Positions 1 to 6,715 of a DNA stretch of 12,419 nt are shown here, in pieces. Both the position numbers and the translations under genes were made by a program. The notes beneath the pieces were generated by a model, which saw only the letters and a program-made list of their open reading frames with translations, did no database searches and had not been told where the DNA came from. Positions within the stretch are counted from its first letter, which is position 1, and every line of letters begins with the position of its first letter. The stretch is from Chloromonas sp. AAM2 (Eukaryota; Chlorophyta; Chlorophyceae; Chlamydomonadales; Chlamydomonadaceae): contig QAXH01001676.1 in NCBI GenBank assembly GCA_004335635.1, positions 312 through 12,730 on the forward strand, read 5' to 3'.

Positions 1-1276
1 CTGTTTGATTGCATTCCAGCCCTGCAAACAACTCACCTACAGCCCAAGCGTCGTCGCTGGACTAAACCGTGTCAATTCTTGGTGCACCATGCATGCAGGA
101 ACACAGCTTTTACAACCTCTTGTAAGATCAGGCTTCTCTACTCAACATCAGCAACACTGCTGGTGCACTGTTCTGATTGTCCCTACCACAGCCTGGATGG
201 ATTGCATTAGTGTGTACTACACACTAGCTTTTCTTCCTGACTTTTGAGGTCTGGTTCTGGTGTGAAGCAAGGCAGGTTAGAGGCCTTACGTGTGCACTGC
301 TGGAATGCGATTAGGGCTTGTGCAACAGTGCGCTCACCTGTGCAGGCAGCTGAATAGTAGGAATGCCAAGCCTCCAAACGCAGCGAGTAAGACCAAGCCT
401 TCAAACCCTGCATGGCAGCAAGCAGCTACCGTTGTCAACCGGATGCAACATGGCGCTGCATACCATGCATGTCATAGCTAGGTGGCGAGGCTCTGAGATG
501 GCCAGCAAGTAACCCTACGCGACTTCTTTTGTCGCTGCCACAACTTAGATCCATACCTCGAGGTAGGCAGTAGCGAGCTGTGTTGGTTGCCGGCCAGACG
601 CAGAGCTCGAGAGAAAGGTCAGCAGAGCTCAGACCTGCATGCCAGGGAACACCAAGCACCAGGTGAAGGCAAACGCACACAGGCTGGCAAGCCACAGTGA
701 ACCTTGCTACCCACGTACCTTAAGACTTTGCCGCCAAGCTCCGCCAAGAAGGCGCGGCGTCACCTAGGTGATAGACGTGATGGAGCGAGTCGGCATACAC
801 AGTCGGTTTGACGATCTCATTGCCTGGGAGCAGATATCAGCGACGCAGCTAATAATAATAGCTGCAACTGCGACCCAACTTCCGTTGCCGGCCGTTGCCA
901 CCCTCTGTTCAGCCTATGTTGCCCTCTTGTTCAGCCACATCCTGCAAGTCTGCCCATAATCTCTGGTACAAGCATCCTGCAAAGCTTTCTTCAACCACAC
1001 TCTCAAGATCATTGCTGCGACATGGTCTTGCATGCCTTCCGACCTGTCTTATTGCTTACCTTCGCCTCGCTGTGCCCTCCGCCCCGCCGTTCTCGCCTTC
1101 CTGTTACCTCCATGCATGACCATGGCATGCATGCACTCCTCTCCCCCCCTGCCCCCGCAATACTACACCACACTACTCCACATACTTACCGGGGTACTTG
1201 AAATGATCCTGGGTACCTGCCAGGGGCCGCCTACGGATTGTCAAGCACATTTCTGATGTTGTCATGCAACCATAAT

Positions 1277-1470
1277 TATGCAGCGCTGTGCAAAATGACT
1301 ATGCAGCGCTGTGCAGCGCTGTGCAACAGACAGCATGCCGTGCTTACCATACTTTGTCGGGCAACGCCAGGTAGCGCCAGGCAATGCCAGGCAACAGACA
1401 ACATGTACCATGCTGTCCATGCAATACAAACAGACAACATACCATGCCGTGCTGTGGCCTGCCTATGCAA
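1277..1470. repeat. Degenerate short tandem repeats (GCAGCGCTGTGCA and CAGACA families)
   Basis: The unit TATGCAGCGCTGTGCA occurs at 1277-1292 and again, with an extra GCGCTGTGCA, at 1300-1325. It is followed by variants of GCCAGGCAA at 1361-1392. Three imperfect copies of a segment beginning CAACAGACA(A/G)CAT are found near 1324, 1389 and 1429. Open frames run through it on both strands, but they are made of the repeat itself. I read it as low-complexity intergenic sequence. Confidence 0.6.
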
Positions 1471-1761
1471 ACCATGCAATGCTATGACTTGCCTAGTTTT
1501 GCCTGGTTTTGTGACAGGTTTGTTCTTGGTTTTATTCAGTATCACTTTTATGTGCTCCTTGGGTGGTTAAAATGGGTTTGGGTAGTTTGAGGAACAGGCA
1601 GTGGTCAGCCGACTGGTACAGCAGTACATGAACAAAAAGATGCTTGCCATTGCTCCTGCAGGCATACCCAGCAGGCATACCTCCAGCATACCTGCGCGAA
1701 GGTCAAGATGTGAACTCATGGGAATGCGTGAAGATGGTCTGACATCTTGACACTGGGCATT

Positions 1762-1803
1762 GAACTGGCAAACATCTTTCCAGAACTGGCAAACATCTTT
1801 CTG
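1762..1803. repeat. 21-bp tandem duplication
   Basis: The segment beginning GAACTGGCAAACATCTTTC is repeated almost exactly with a period of 21 bp (1762-1782 and 1783-1803). In the minus-strand open frame it would encode KMFASSG twice, so the length preserves frame. I see no sign of function. Confidence 0.75.
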
Positions 1804-2236
1804 TCAACAGGCCAGCAGAAAATCATATGATGGGCCTCACGTGGCGTGACCAGCAAAGTCGACACACACTGGCCTGCCTTGAAACCATCATTCATGCTGA
1901 GGCTGAAGATCAATTGTGAACCTGTCACGTCCATAGCCGCGGAGACCACTGTTTGGTATTCGGTGTCAGCTGTGGTAGGCGCAGCACTGTGGAGAGGTGG
2001 TTGACTGTTACACGCGCCATGAGTGCTCAAAGGCCAACTGCTGCTTACAGGCGCTGATGCTATGTTGTTGGTCCGGGAATGCAAATATCTGGTACAGCAA
2101 GGTATGCGGGGTAAATGCATTTAGCCACCAACGTCAGGCAGACTGAGTTTATTTATTGCCTCGGGCGCAGATCTTGCTACTCACTCGCTCCGTATGGATC
2201 GATACAACACATCATAAACTGGTGCTTCCTTGAATG

Positions 2237-2521
2237 TCAGTGACCGAGCAATTGTGTCAGGTGTGCAATCTCTTTCCGCAGGTTCTCACAAGCCTGTTCT
2301 TCCATGCCCCTTGCATGAGCATAATCGCTGTAGAACAGCCTGGGTCGGTTCAGAAACTTGTTGAGGACCGCTGCCCTGCCCTGCCTGAATGCGCTGTCAG
2401 TTATATGGCAGTACTCCTTGCGAATGGTCTGAGCGTAGCTGTCGTATGCGTGTGGTGGTGCCGCAAGGATGCTGAGGTCAGCATCCAGGAACAACAGTTG
2501 GTCCGGGCGAGACGGGTCGTC
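2237..2521 (-). pseudogene. Terminal exon of an HD-superfamily metal-dependent phosphohydrolase (5' exons missing)
   Basis: Read on the minus strand, TTAGCAG at about 2528-2522 makes a good 3' splice site. It is followed in phase 0 by 94 codons and a TGA at 2239-2237. The protein starts DDPSRPDQLLFLDADLSI and continues with PPHAYDSYAQTIRKEY, then GRAAVLNKFLNRPRLFY, and ends NLRKEIAHLTQLLGH. FLDADL.IL, IR.EY and GR..VL..FL.R form the conserved C-terminal half of the predicted HD phosphohydrolases of COG4339 (often mislabelled NMDA-receptor-like in eukaryotes). The aspartate in FLDAD is expected to be a metal ligand. The family's N-terminal half, with the H...HD motifs, should come from upstream exons, but none is recognisable on the minus strand anywhere in the window. 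The PHD/helicase remnant begins only 130 bp upstream. This is therefore either the last exon of a gene with a very long intron or an orphan fragment cut off by the insertion. Family call fairly sure; functional status unsure. Confidence 0.7.
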
Positions 2522-2651
2522 CTGCTAACACACAGTAGTAAGCATGGGCGGTAGTGTGACACCAGAGTGTGGGCTTCATGGCATCACACAAGACAACATC
2601 ACTTGAATGGTGCAAAATTGGGACGCATCAGCAACGGCACCAAGCAGGTGG

Positions 2652-3281
2652 CTAATGCAGTAACGGTGTGTTTTTGTCATACGTGTCAGCATGTGTGTCA
2701 CCTTCGGTGGTGCGAATTCGGCGGGAATGACTCTTGAGATGCACATGGGTGTCTGCGAGATACGTGTTGACCGTGTCCAGATCCTTATCAAGATGGCGGT
2801 CTACGGCATCAGAAGTGACTGGATAGTTTGCGGCATCGACTGAGTGAGAAAGAGTGTTATTGGTATACAGAGTCATCACACCGTCCTGTAGTTGGCGCAC
2901 ACGGAAGAGCTGTTGCAATACAGTGTCAACCGGTGGGGTGTACATGGTGTTTTCTATGTAGGCAACCAGCTCATCAAAGTGCGGCAGCTCAAAGCTGATA
3001 CCAGCAGATATGGTTGGTGAGTACAACAGTGCGTCTACTGCTGCCCAACAGCCCGTATCCGGAGTTGCATCACTGCTGCCGTTATAGTACACTGCGACAC
3101 GTTTCAAATTTGGATCAGATTCAGCAGCTGAACCGAAGATTGTTTTGATCTGAGCATGAAGCTCAATGATGAAAGCTTTGGTACTGCTTGTGACCACTTT
3201 GGCAAGCGCGGAACAAGTCATTTTCAGGACGTTCATACAGGTCATGAATGCAGCTTTTGAAGTTGCATGATTGGCAGTCAT
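2652..3281 (-). CDS. C-terminal helicase domain of a herpesvirus origin-binding (UL9)-like protein; piece of a broken gene
   Basis: Minus-strand open frame of 209 residues, ending in TAG at 2652-2654. It matches the second RecA-like domain of the superfamily 2 helicases grouped as Herpes_ori_bp: a KVVTSSTKAF strand at residues 29-37, VAVYYNGSSD at 62-71, a motif V-like run YSPTISAGISFE at 87-98, HFDELVAYI at 101-109, and a motif VI-like VLQQLFRVRQLQDG at 121-134. In the family this domain couples ATP hydrolysis to unwinding at replication origins. The first RecA domain (Walker A and DExH motifs) is absent. The frame upstream instead leads through a 44-bp repeat array into a cysteine-rich and PHD-finger region in the same reading frame. 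The ATG at 3281 lies inside the repeat and is probably not the true start. Alone, this piece could not be an active helicase. Related sequences occur in large DNA viruses and also in eukaryotic mobile elements, so the source is uncertain. Confidence 0.75.
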   Translation of the reverse strand: MTANHATSKAAFMTCMNVLKMTCSALAKVVTSSTKAFIIELHAQIKTIFGSAAESDPNLKRVAVYYNGSSDATPDTGCWAAVDALLYSPTISAGISFELPHFDELVAYIENTMYTPPVDTVLQQLFRVRQLQDGVMTLYTNNTLSHSVDAANYPVTSDAVDRHLDKDLDTVNTYLADTHVHLKSHSRRIRTTEGDTHADTYDKNTPLLH

Positions 3282-3443
3282 GCTAGTGAGCTCACCAGCG
3301 CACCCACCACATGATTGGCAGCCATGTTAGTGAGCTCACCAGCGCACCCACCACGTGATTGGCAGCCATGTTAGTGAGCTCACCAGCGCACCCACCACGT
3401 GATTGGCAGTCATGCTAGTGAGCTCACCAGCGCACCCACCACA
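3266..3443. repeat. 44-bp tandem repeat, four copies, interrupting a minus-strand gene
   Basis: The marker CATGYTAGTGAGCTCACCAG recurs at 3279, 3323, 3367 and 3411, an exact 44-bp period. Copies differ at only a few positions (CATGC/CATGT, ACATG/ACGTG, AGTC/AGCC). The match extends left to about 3266 and ends at about 3443. Because 44 is not a multiple of three, each copy shifts the minus-strand frame. Three extra copies add 132 bp, which brings the frame back, so the open frames on either side of the array agree. The second shifted frame meets TGA at 3338-3336. Each unit also contains GTGAGC on the minus strand, a donor-like hexamer. Confidence 0.95.
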
Positions 3444-4160
3444 GGTGCTGAAGGCAGACGTTGCCCTTGTGACTCTACACAGCATGCAATAGCCATGTTT
3501 GTTGTTGATGTCCATATCCGACTCGTCACGACAGATTGAGCCCCCACAGTACCGTTTGCTCCCCATCAGATGCTCGCCCCAAACCTGTGAAGCCTGGTAG
3601 CATCTAGGATCCTTGCCAGCCATCGTCCTCAGCAGTTGTGTGAGGCGGACCTGTGAGCCTTTTGCGGTCTTGCAACAAGCGCATATTCCTATGTCAGTCG
3701 TGCTGGTGTTGGAATGAATGACCACACTAGGCACATGTTTGGCTATTGTTTGTGCGCCCTTCTTTTTCTTCTTTCCCTTCTTTCCGTTGTCTTGGATGAC
3801 GGTGTTGACGGTCTGTTGTTGAATGACAGTTACATCCTTCGCCAACAGACGGTGTGAGTGCTTGAACAGATCCTTGAGTTCTTGAACTTTCAGCCTGATC
3901 TCAGTCTTGAGCTTCTTGATAGCTCTGTCCACGATGAACTGGGTCTTAGGATTGGCTTGGACACAGTCATCACAGAACCACAATGCGTCATCACCGGGAG
4001 GTACATCATCATCAGTGAGTTTGAGGCACTGTTTATGATACCCCCGATCACACTCGCCACACATGAGCATGTCGTCGTCAGCAGGGTCGCTCCCGTCATT
4101 GCAGACTTGACAAGGGTGATCAGCAGGTGGTACGACCTTCCGTTTGCTGATGTTGGTCAC
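3336..4160 (-). CDS. PHD-finger protein with lysine-rich tract and cysteine-rich region (5' part of the broken PHD/helicase gene)
   Basis: The 274-codon minus-strand frame opens with a complete C4HC3 PHD finger. Counting from the codon at 4160, the zinc ligands are C17, C20, C34, C37, H42, C45, C63 and C66, with the usual tryptophan (W61) two residues before the last pair. PHD fingers bind histone H3 tails or other chromatin peptides. A charged, helix-prone stretch follows (about residues 70-105), then a basic tract (GKKGKKKKKG) that could serve as a nuclear localisation signal. Next comes a second cysteine-rich region with CACC, CRDE, CMLC and CGGC clusters, perhaps a zinc ribbon. The last 25-30 codons are read out of the 44-bp repeat and end at TGA 3338-3336, so the natural C-terminus is lost. 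The codon at 4160 is GTG, and coding similarity continues upstream in another frame (see 4183-4320), so this is not the true start. Beyond the repeat, the same frame enters a UL9-like helicase domain. Confidence 0.75.
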   Translation of the reverse strand: MTNISKRKVVPPADHPCQVCNDGSDPADDDMLMCGECDRGYHKQCLKLTDDDVPPGDDALWFCDDCVQANPKTQFIVDRAIKKLKTEIRLKVQELKDLFKHSHRLLAKDVTVIQQQTVNTVIQDNGKKGKKKKKGAQTIAKHVPSVVIHSNTSTTDIGICACCKTAKGSQVRLTQLLRTMAGKDPRCYQASQVWGEHLMGSKRYCGGSICRDESDMDINNKHGYCMLCRVTRATSAFSTCGGCAGELTSMTANHVVGALVSSLTWLPITWWVRW

Positions 4161-4182
4161 AAATCTGTCATGAAATGTGTGG

Positions 4183-4320
4183 TCAGAAAAAAGCTGAATA
4201 CTTCTTGAGCTTGTTGTACTTCTTTTTAACCTTTGTTAAGGTTTCGTAGAGCAGATCAGCTATTAGTTTTTCAGTCTTCTGCAGGACGAAGTGGAAGTCG
4301 CTACTTCTATATATATGTAT
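4183..4320 (-). pseudogene. Frameshifted upstream segment of the PHD/helicase gene
   Basis: On the minus strand the frame from 4320 to the TGA at 4185-4183 is open for 45 codons. It reads as a charged, helix-forming protein segment (for example DFHFVLQKTEKLIADLLYE and KVKKKYNKLKKY). Just before the stop lies a run of six T (six A on the plus strand, 4187-4192). Dropping one base there would carry the frame straight into the residues before the PHD finger (which read ...DHTFHDRFVTNISKRK). This indicates that the PHD protein originally extended further upstream, and that the break is either a real one-base expansion or a homopolymer error. No ATG is present between the upstream TAA (4323-4321) and this segment. 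Confidence 0.55.
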
Positions 4321-4323
4321 TTA

Positions 4324-4662
4324 CACCAGGGAAGCCGTCAGAGGACACGGAACGGGATGGGCACCGCCCTGGCTACTTCTGCCATAGCCAGGGTGCTTGA
4401 GCTGCTCCAGTGCCTTGTCATCCCAGTTGCTGACCAGGTGTTTGACGCTGTTGAGTTGCTCGGCATTGTCGACAGCGATAGAGAGACCGTCCTTCTTGGC
4501 GACAACAATGTCAAGAAATGCTCGTGTCATGCTCCTTTTGCACGCAAAAGTCGCTCAGTGCATCATGCTGTCAGAGTGCTTGTGTAGCTCCCTAGAGATT
4601 GCAAATTCAATTTTCCGCGAAATACGAGAAGAGTTACTGTTCTGGGCACAGTTCAACGTCCT
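4324..4662 (-). pseudogene. Possible further 5' coding remnants on the minus strand
   Basis: In the same frame as the 4320-4183 segment, two more protein-like stretches lie upstream. The first, about 4662-4558, includes SRKIEFAISRELHKHSDS and stops at TGA 4557-4555. The second, 4530-4324, includes FLDIVVAKKDGLSIAVDNA and NSVKHLVSNWDDKALEQL and stops at TAA 4323-4321. Amino-acid composition and the shared frame suggest one ancestral reading frame now carrying two nonsense codons, or exons separated by short introns. TATTTCAG immediately before 4662 would make a good 3' splice site, and an ATATATAG near 4308 another. I do not recognise a domain, and no convincing start codon precedes the first stretch. 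The alternative is a separate small gene beginning at the ATG at 4530. Confidence 0.35.
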
Positions 4663-4722
4663 GAAATAGGGTTGTTAGTGCTTGATATGGGGTTTTATGT
4701 CGTGTTTCACAGAAAGTCAAGC

Positions 4723-4730
4723 TATATAAG
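4723..4730 (+). promoter_or_regulatory. TATA-like element in the divergent intergenic region
   Basis: TATATAAG starts 38 bp before the ATG at 4761 of the MSV199-domain gene. It lies in the roughly 98-bp gap between that gene and the divergent minus-strand remnants. The core TATATA is palindromic, so it could in principle serve both directions. A similar element (TATAAAGGG) precedes the HNH gene. Confidence 0.45.
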
Positions 4731-4760
4731 GATAAGTACCATGTTTAAGATTAGAGACTT

Positions 4761-5204
4761 ATGGAGAAATTGCAAAGGCAGTTGGAAGAGAGGTTTCATA
4801 CAGCAGAGGATGTCGCGTTCCTGGACCAGTTTTACGCCTATGCACAACGTGTACCAGATGAGTTTGTGATAGACTTGGACAAGATATGGTCACAGATGGG
4901 ATATGATAGTCTAGAGCATGCAACGGATGCGTTGGTCACGAATCACTACAAGCGTGGTGTAGAATACGAGCGAATGTTGTTGGAACCAAGTGGTAAAAAA
5001 GTGGTGATGCTGACACCAAGGGCATTGCAAAAGTTCTGCTGCCACGTGCAAGATGATGGAAGTATGAAGTTCTGTGTGAGGTGGTTGGAACTGTGCCGTA
5101 TGGTAGACGACGAGATCAGGGATACTTTTAATCTGAGGGAGCCTGAGCCTGAGCCTAAGCCTGAGCCTAAGCCTGAGTCTGTATCACCAAAGAGCAGACG
5201 GTGA
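4761..5204 (+). CDS. MSV199-domain protein, NCLDV type
   Basis: A 147-residue protein. After a short helical N-terminus (MEKLQRQLEERF), residues about 30-115 match the MSV199 domain pattern: FVIDLDKIWSQMGY, then a hydrophilic helix ending in NHYKRGVEYE, then KKVVMLTPRALQKFC and a final helix (KFCVRWLELCRMVDDEI). This domain is typical of poxvirus, iridovirus, mimivirus and phycodnavirus proteins. There it often accompanies KilA-N/Bro-type proteins and is thought to act in DNA binding, but the biochemical role is not established. The C-terminus is a proline/glutamate/lysine tail built on a 6-bp repeat (GAGCCT/AAGCCT, about 5138-5176), followed by a basic end. Only ATG 4761 fits; the ATG at 4741 is in another frame. 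The gene is intronless, preceded by a TATA-like element at 4723-4730 and followed by TGTAA near 5257. The domain call rests on pattern memory, not on a search. Confidence 0.65.
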   Translation: MEKLQRQLEERFHTAEDVAFLDQFYAYAQRVPDEFVIDLDKIWSQMGYDSLEHATDALVTNHYKRGVEYERMLLEPSGKKVVMLTPRALQKFCCHVQDDGSMKFCVRWLELCRMVDDEIRDTFNLREPEPEPKPEPKPESVSPKSRR

Positions 5205-5248
5205 GCGGAGGGCGGAGCCAGCACACCCACCCAAGCAGTGTCAGCGTA

Positions 5249-5395
5249 TAGCTGTGTGTAAGTGTATGGGTGTATGTGTGGGTGTGTTGTGTTAGTTTGT
5301 GGTTGTGTTAGTGTGTGTGTGTGTGTGTTGTGATGTGATCTCTTTGTTTCATGTGATGTGATGTGTGTTTCCTGTGTGTGCTCTGTGGTGCGTCA
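5249..5395 (+). repeat. GT-rich strand-asymmetric tract with (GT)9 core
   Basis: The plus strand is almost free of C and A over most of this stretch, with a pure (GT)9 run at 5311-5328 and repeated TGTGATGTGAT words near 5350. It separates the MSV199 gene from the HNH gene and could be read only as low-complexity protein. I find no telomere-type unit such as TTTAGGG. Confidence 0.7.
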
Positions 5396-5465
5396 GCAAT
5401 CAAAGGCAGCTACCGCTGCACCGCCGCCCCTCTATTTGGGGACAGAGTTGTCATTGCCCCACACA
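5365..5465 (+). repeat. Direct repeat flanking the HNH gene, left copy
   Basis: This roughly 100-bp segment (GTGTTTCCTG ... TTGTCATTGCCCCACACA) is repeated at 6817-6911 in the same orientation with only small substitutions and short indels. An identical 26-bp core, beginning TGGTGCGTCAGCAATC, is followed by CCGCTGCAC and CTCTATTT in both copies. The copies lie on either side of the HNH reading frame. Confidence 0.85.
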
Positions 5466-5651
5466 TATGCACAACGTGTACCAGAGCTGTGTGTAAGTGT
5501 GTGTGTATGGGTTGAGTATGTATTAACACCCCAATCAGGAACCCAATTCAGCCCGCTGTGTGGTATACCGCTTATACATGTAAGCTGTATGCCGCTGACA
5601 ATGATGATGCACGCACTCCGTCGTAGTGATGTGACCAAAGGGCAGCATACA

Positions 5652-5660
5652 TATAAAGGG
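5652..5660 (+). promoter_or_regulatory. TATA-like element before the HNH gene
   Basis: TATAAAGGG starts 30 bp before the ATG at 5682. The spacing resembles that of the element before the MSV199 gene (TATATAAGG, 38 bp before its ATG), and both have the form TATA(T)AA(A)GG. If transcription starts about 25-30 bp downstream, the leader is very short. That favours ATG 5682 over the in-frame ATG at 5670. Confidence 0.4.
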
Positions 5661-5681
5661 ATTGCGCATATGCAATCAACA

Positions 5682-6680
5682 ATGCCTTTTGTGCACCTGA
5701 GAGACGAGAACGGTAATGATACAAAGCGTTGTACAACGTGTAAGGTATATAAGCAGCTGGGATGTTACTCAGCCAAAAAAAGGCTTTGGGATGGATTGTG
5801 CGACGAGTGCAAAGAATGTCAGAAAAGGTACAAAGAAGCCAACCGTGAGAAACAGAAGGAATATAATAAGCGACGATGCATAATATATAGGATGCGATTG
5901 CATAATAGCCCTGAAGAGTTGGCCAAGGTAAAGGAAAAGAGCAAGCGACAGAGAAAAAAACGAATGCCGAAGGATATACAGTCAACAGTGGGAAGGCGTC
6001 GTTATGTACACCTGAGAGACGAGATGGTAATGATACAAAGCGTTGTACAACGTGTAAGATATACAAGCAGCTGGAATGTTACTCAGCCAAAAAAGCGCTT
6101 TGGGATGGATTGTGCGATACGTGTAAAGACTGTCGGAAAGAGTACGCAGAAGCCAACCGTGAGAAACGGAAGGAATATAACAAGCGACAAATATGCCCGA
6201 ATACAGAACAATCCTGAAGAGTTAGCCAAGGTAAAGGAAAAGAGCAAGCAACGATTGTTGCAGGAAAGTGAAGATAAGCGACAACAGCGAAAGACAAAAA
6301 CAAACCTTTCGCGCAGTCTTCGTGGTTTGCTGAAAACGAAAAGTACCACAACATGTGCGTATATAGGATGTAGAATTGCTGAACTACGCTCCCACTTACA
6401 GACACAATTCCAGCCAATGATGTCTTGGTCCAATCACGGTCAATGGCACATAGATCACCGTATACCATGCACCGCCTTTGATCTGTCAGATGAGGCGCAG
6501 GTGTTCGCATGTTTCCATTATATGAATCTGCAGCCATTGTGGGCGAAGGACAACCTAAGCAAAGGCAAGAGGTACGAACAAGATGATTTCAGAAGGTACC
6601 TTGATAGTTACAAGCTCATAGCAGCCGCCACTCCAAGAACAAAGGCATCATACGCAATGACAGGTGAGGGGATGAGGTGA
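5682..6680 (+). CDS. HNH endonuclease with N-terminal zinc-finger module (duplicated), giant-virus type
   Basis: A 332-residue protein from ATG 5682 (336 if the in-frame ATG at 5670 is used). The N-terminus carries a cysteine module (C17, C20, C40, C43, C46) and then a highly charged helix. The C-terminal third is an HNH nuclease of the kind common in phycodnaviruses and mimiviruses: W-HIDH at 255-259, CFHYMNLQPLW with N282, and a DNLSKGKR tail supplying the last HNH positions. Such enzymes cut DNA with a metal ion and often behave as homing or selfish nucleases. Nucleotides 6003-6250 duplicate 5689-5950, but the second copy carries a one-base loss near 6024 and a compensating change near 6190. 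About 55 residues (115-170) are therefore read out of the ancestral frame, and the second set of cysteines is lost. The frame is open upstream to about 5358, but that part is repeat and GT-rich sequence and is unlikely to be translated. The gene is intronless and flanked by direct repeats. Confidence 0.75.
   Translation: MPFVHLRDENGNDTKRCTTCKVYKQLGCYSAKKRLWDGLCDECKECQKRYKEANREKQKEYNKRRCIIYRMRLHNSPEELAKVKEKSKRQRKKRMPKDIQSTVGRRRYVHLRDEMVMIQSVVQRVRYTSSWNVTQPKKRFGMDCAIRVKTVGKSTQKPTVRNGRNITSDKYARIQNNPEELAKVKEKSKQRLLQESEDKRQQRKTKTNLSRSLRGLLKTKSTTTCAYIGCRIAELRSHLQTQFQPMMSWSNHGQWHIDHRIPCTAFDLSDEAQVFACFHYMNLQPLWAKDNLSKGKRYEQDDFRRYLDSYKLIAAATPRTKASYAMTGEGMR
5689..6250 (+). repeat. Internal duplication of the zinc-finger and charged-helix module
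   Basis: 5689-5950 and 6003-6250 are close copies. They share, for example, CACCTGAGAGACGAG, AAGCGTTGTACAACGTGTAA, GATGTTACTCAGCC / AATGTTACTCAGCC, GCTTTGGGATGGATTGTGCGA and AAGCCAACCGTGAGAAAC. The second copy is shorter by a one-base deletion near 6024 and by about a dozen bases missing near 6190. In the ancestral frame the second copy keeps all module cysteines; in the actual frame it does not. Confidence 0.9.
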
Positions 6681-6715
6681 TGTGATGTGTATATCCTCCG
6701 TGCGTGTGTGACGCA

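Larger units (their letters stand above)
1..2236. other. Region without a recognisable gene (left flank)
   Basis: No open frame here resembles a family I know. The longest stretch is on the minus strand at 2120-1716. It contains a run (VVSAAMDVTGSQLIFSLS) that looks protein-like but that I cannot place, and it could be part of the 3' untranslated region of the HD-domain exon that ends at 2237. TGTAA, the usual green-algal poly(A) signal, occurs on the minus strand at 2012-2008 and 2049-2045, roughly 190-230 bases after that stop codon. The rest is mixed-composition sequence with degenerate short repeats, typical of algal intergenic DNA. Distant or short exons could have been missed. Confidence 0.5.

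Noticed and set aside
554..771. Two perfect 12-bp palindromes, TACCTCGAGGTA (554-565) and TCACCTAGGTGA (760-771)
   Set aside because: Short palindromes of this size occur by chance in this much sequence, and no operator or nearby gene context supports a role.
5249..5395. GT-rich tract as a possible internal telomere
   Set aside because: No TTTAGGG or TTTTAGGG units are present; it is simple GT repeat sequence.
5358..5681. Upstream extension of the HNH open frame
   Set aside because: It is read from the direct repeat and the GT-rich tract, has no domain, and lies mostly upstream of the TATA-like element; ATG 5682 (or 5670) fits better.
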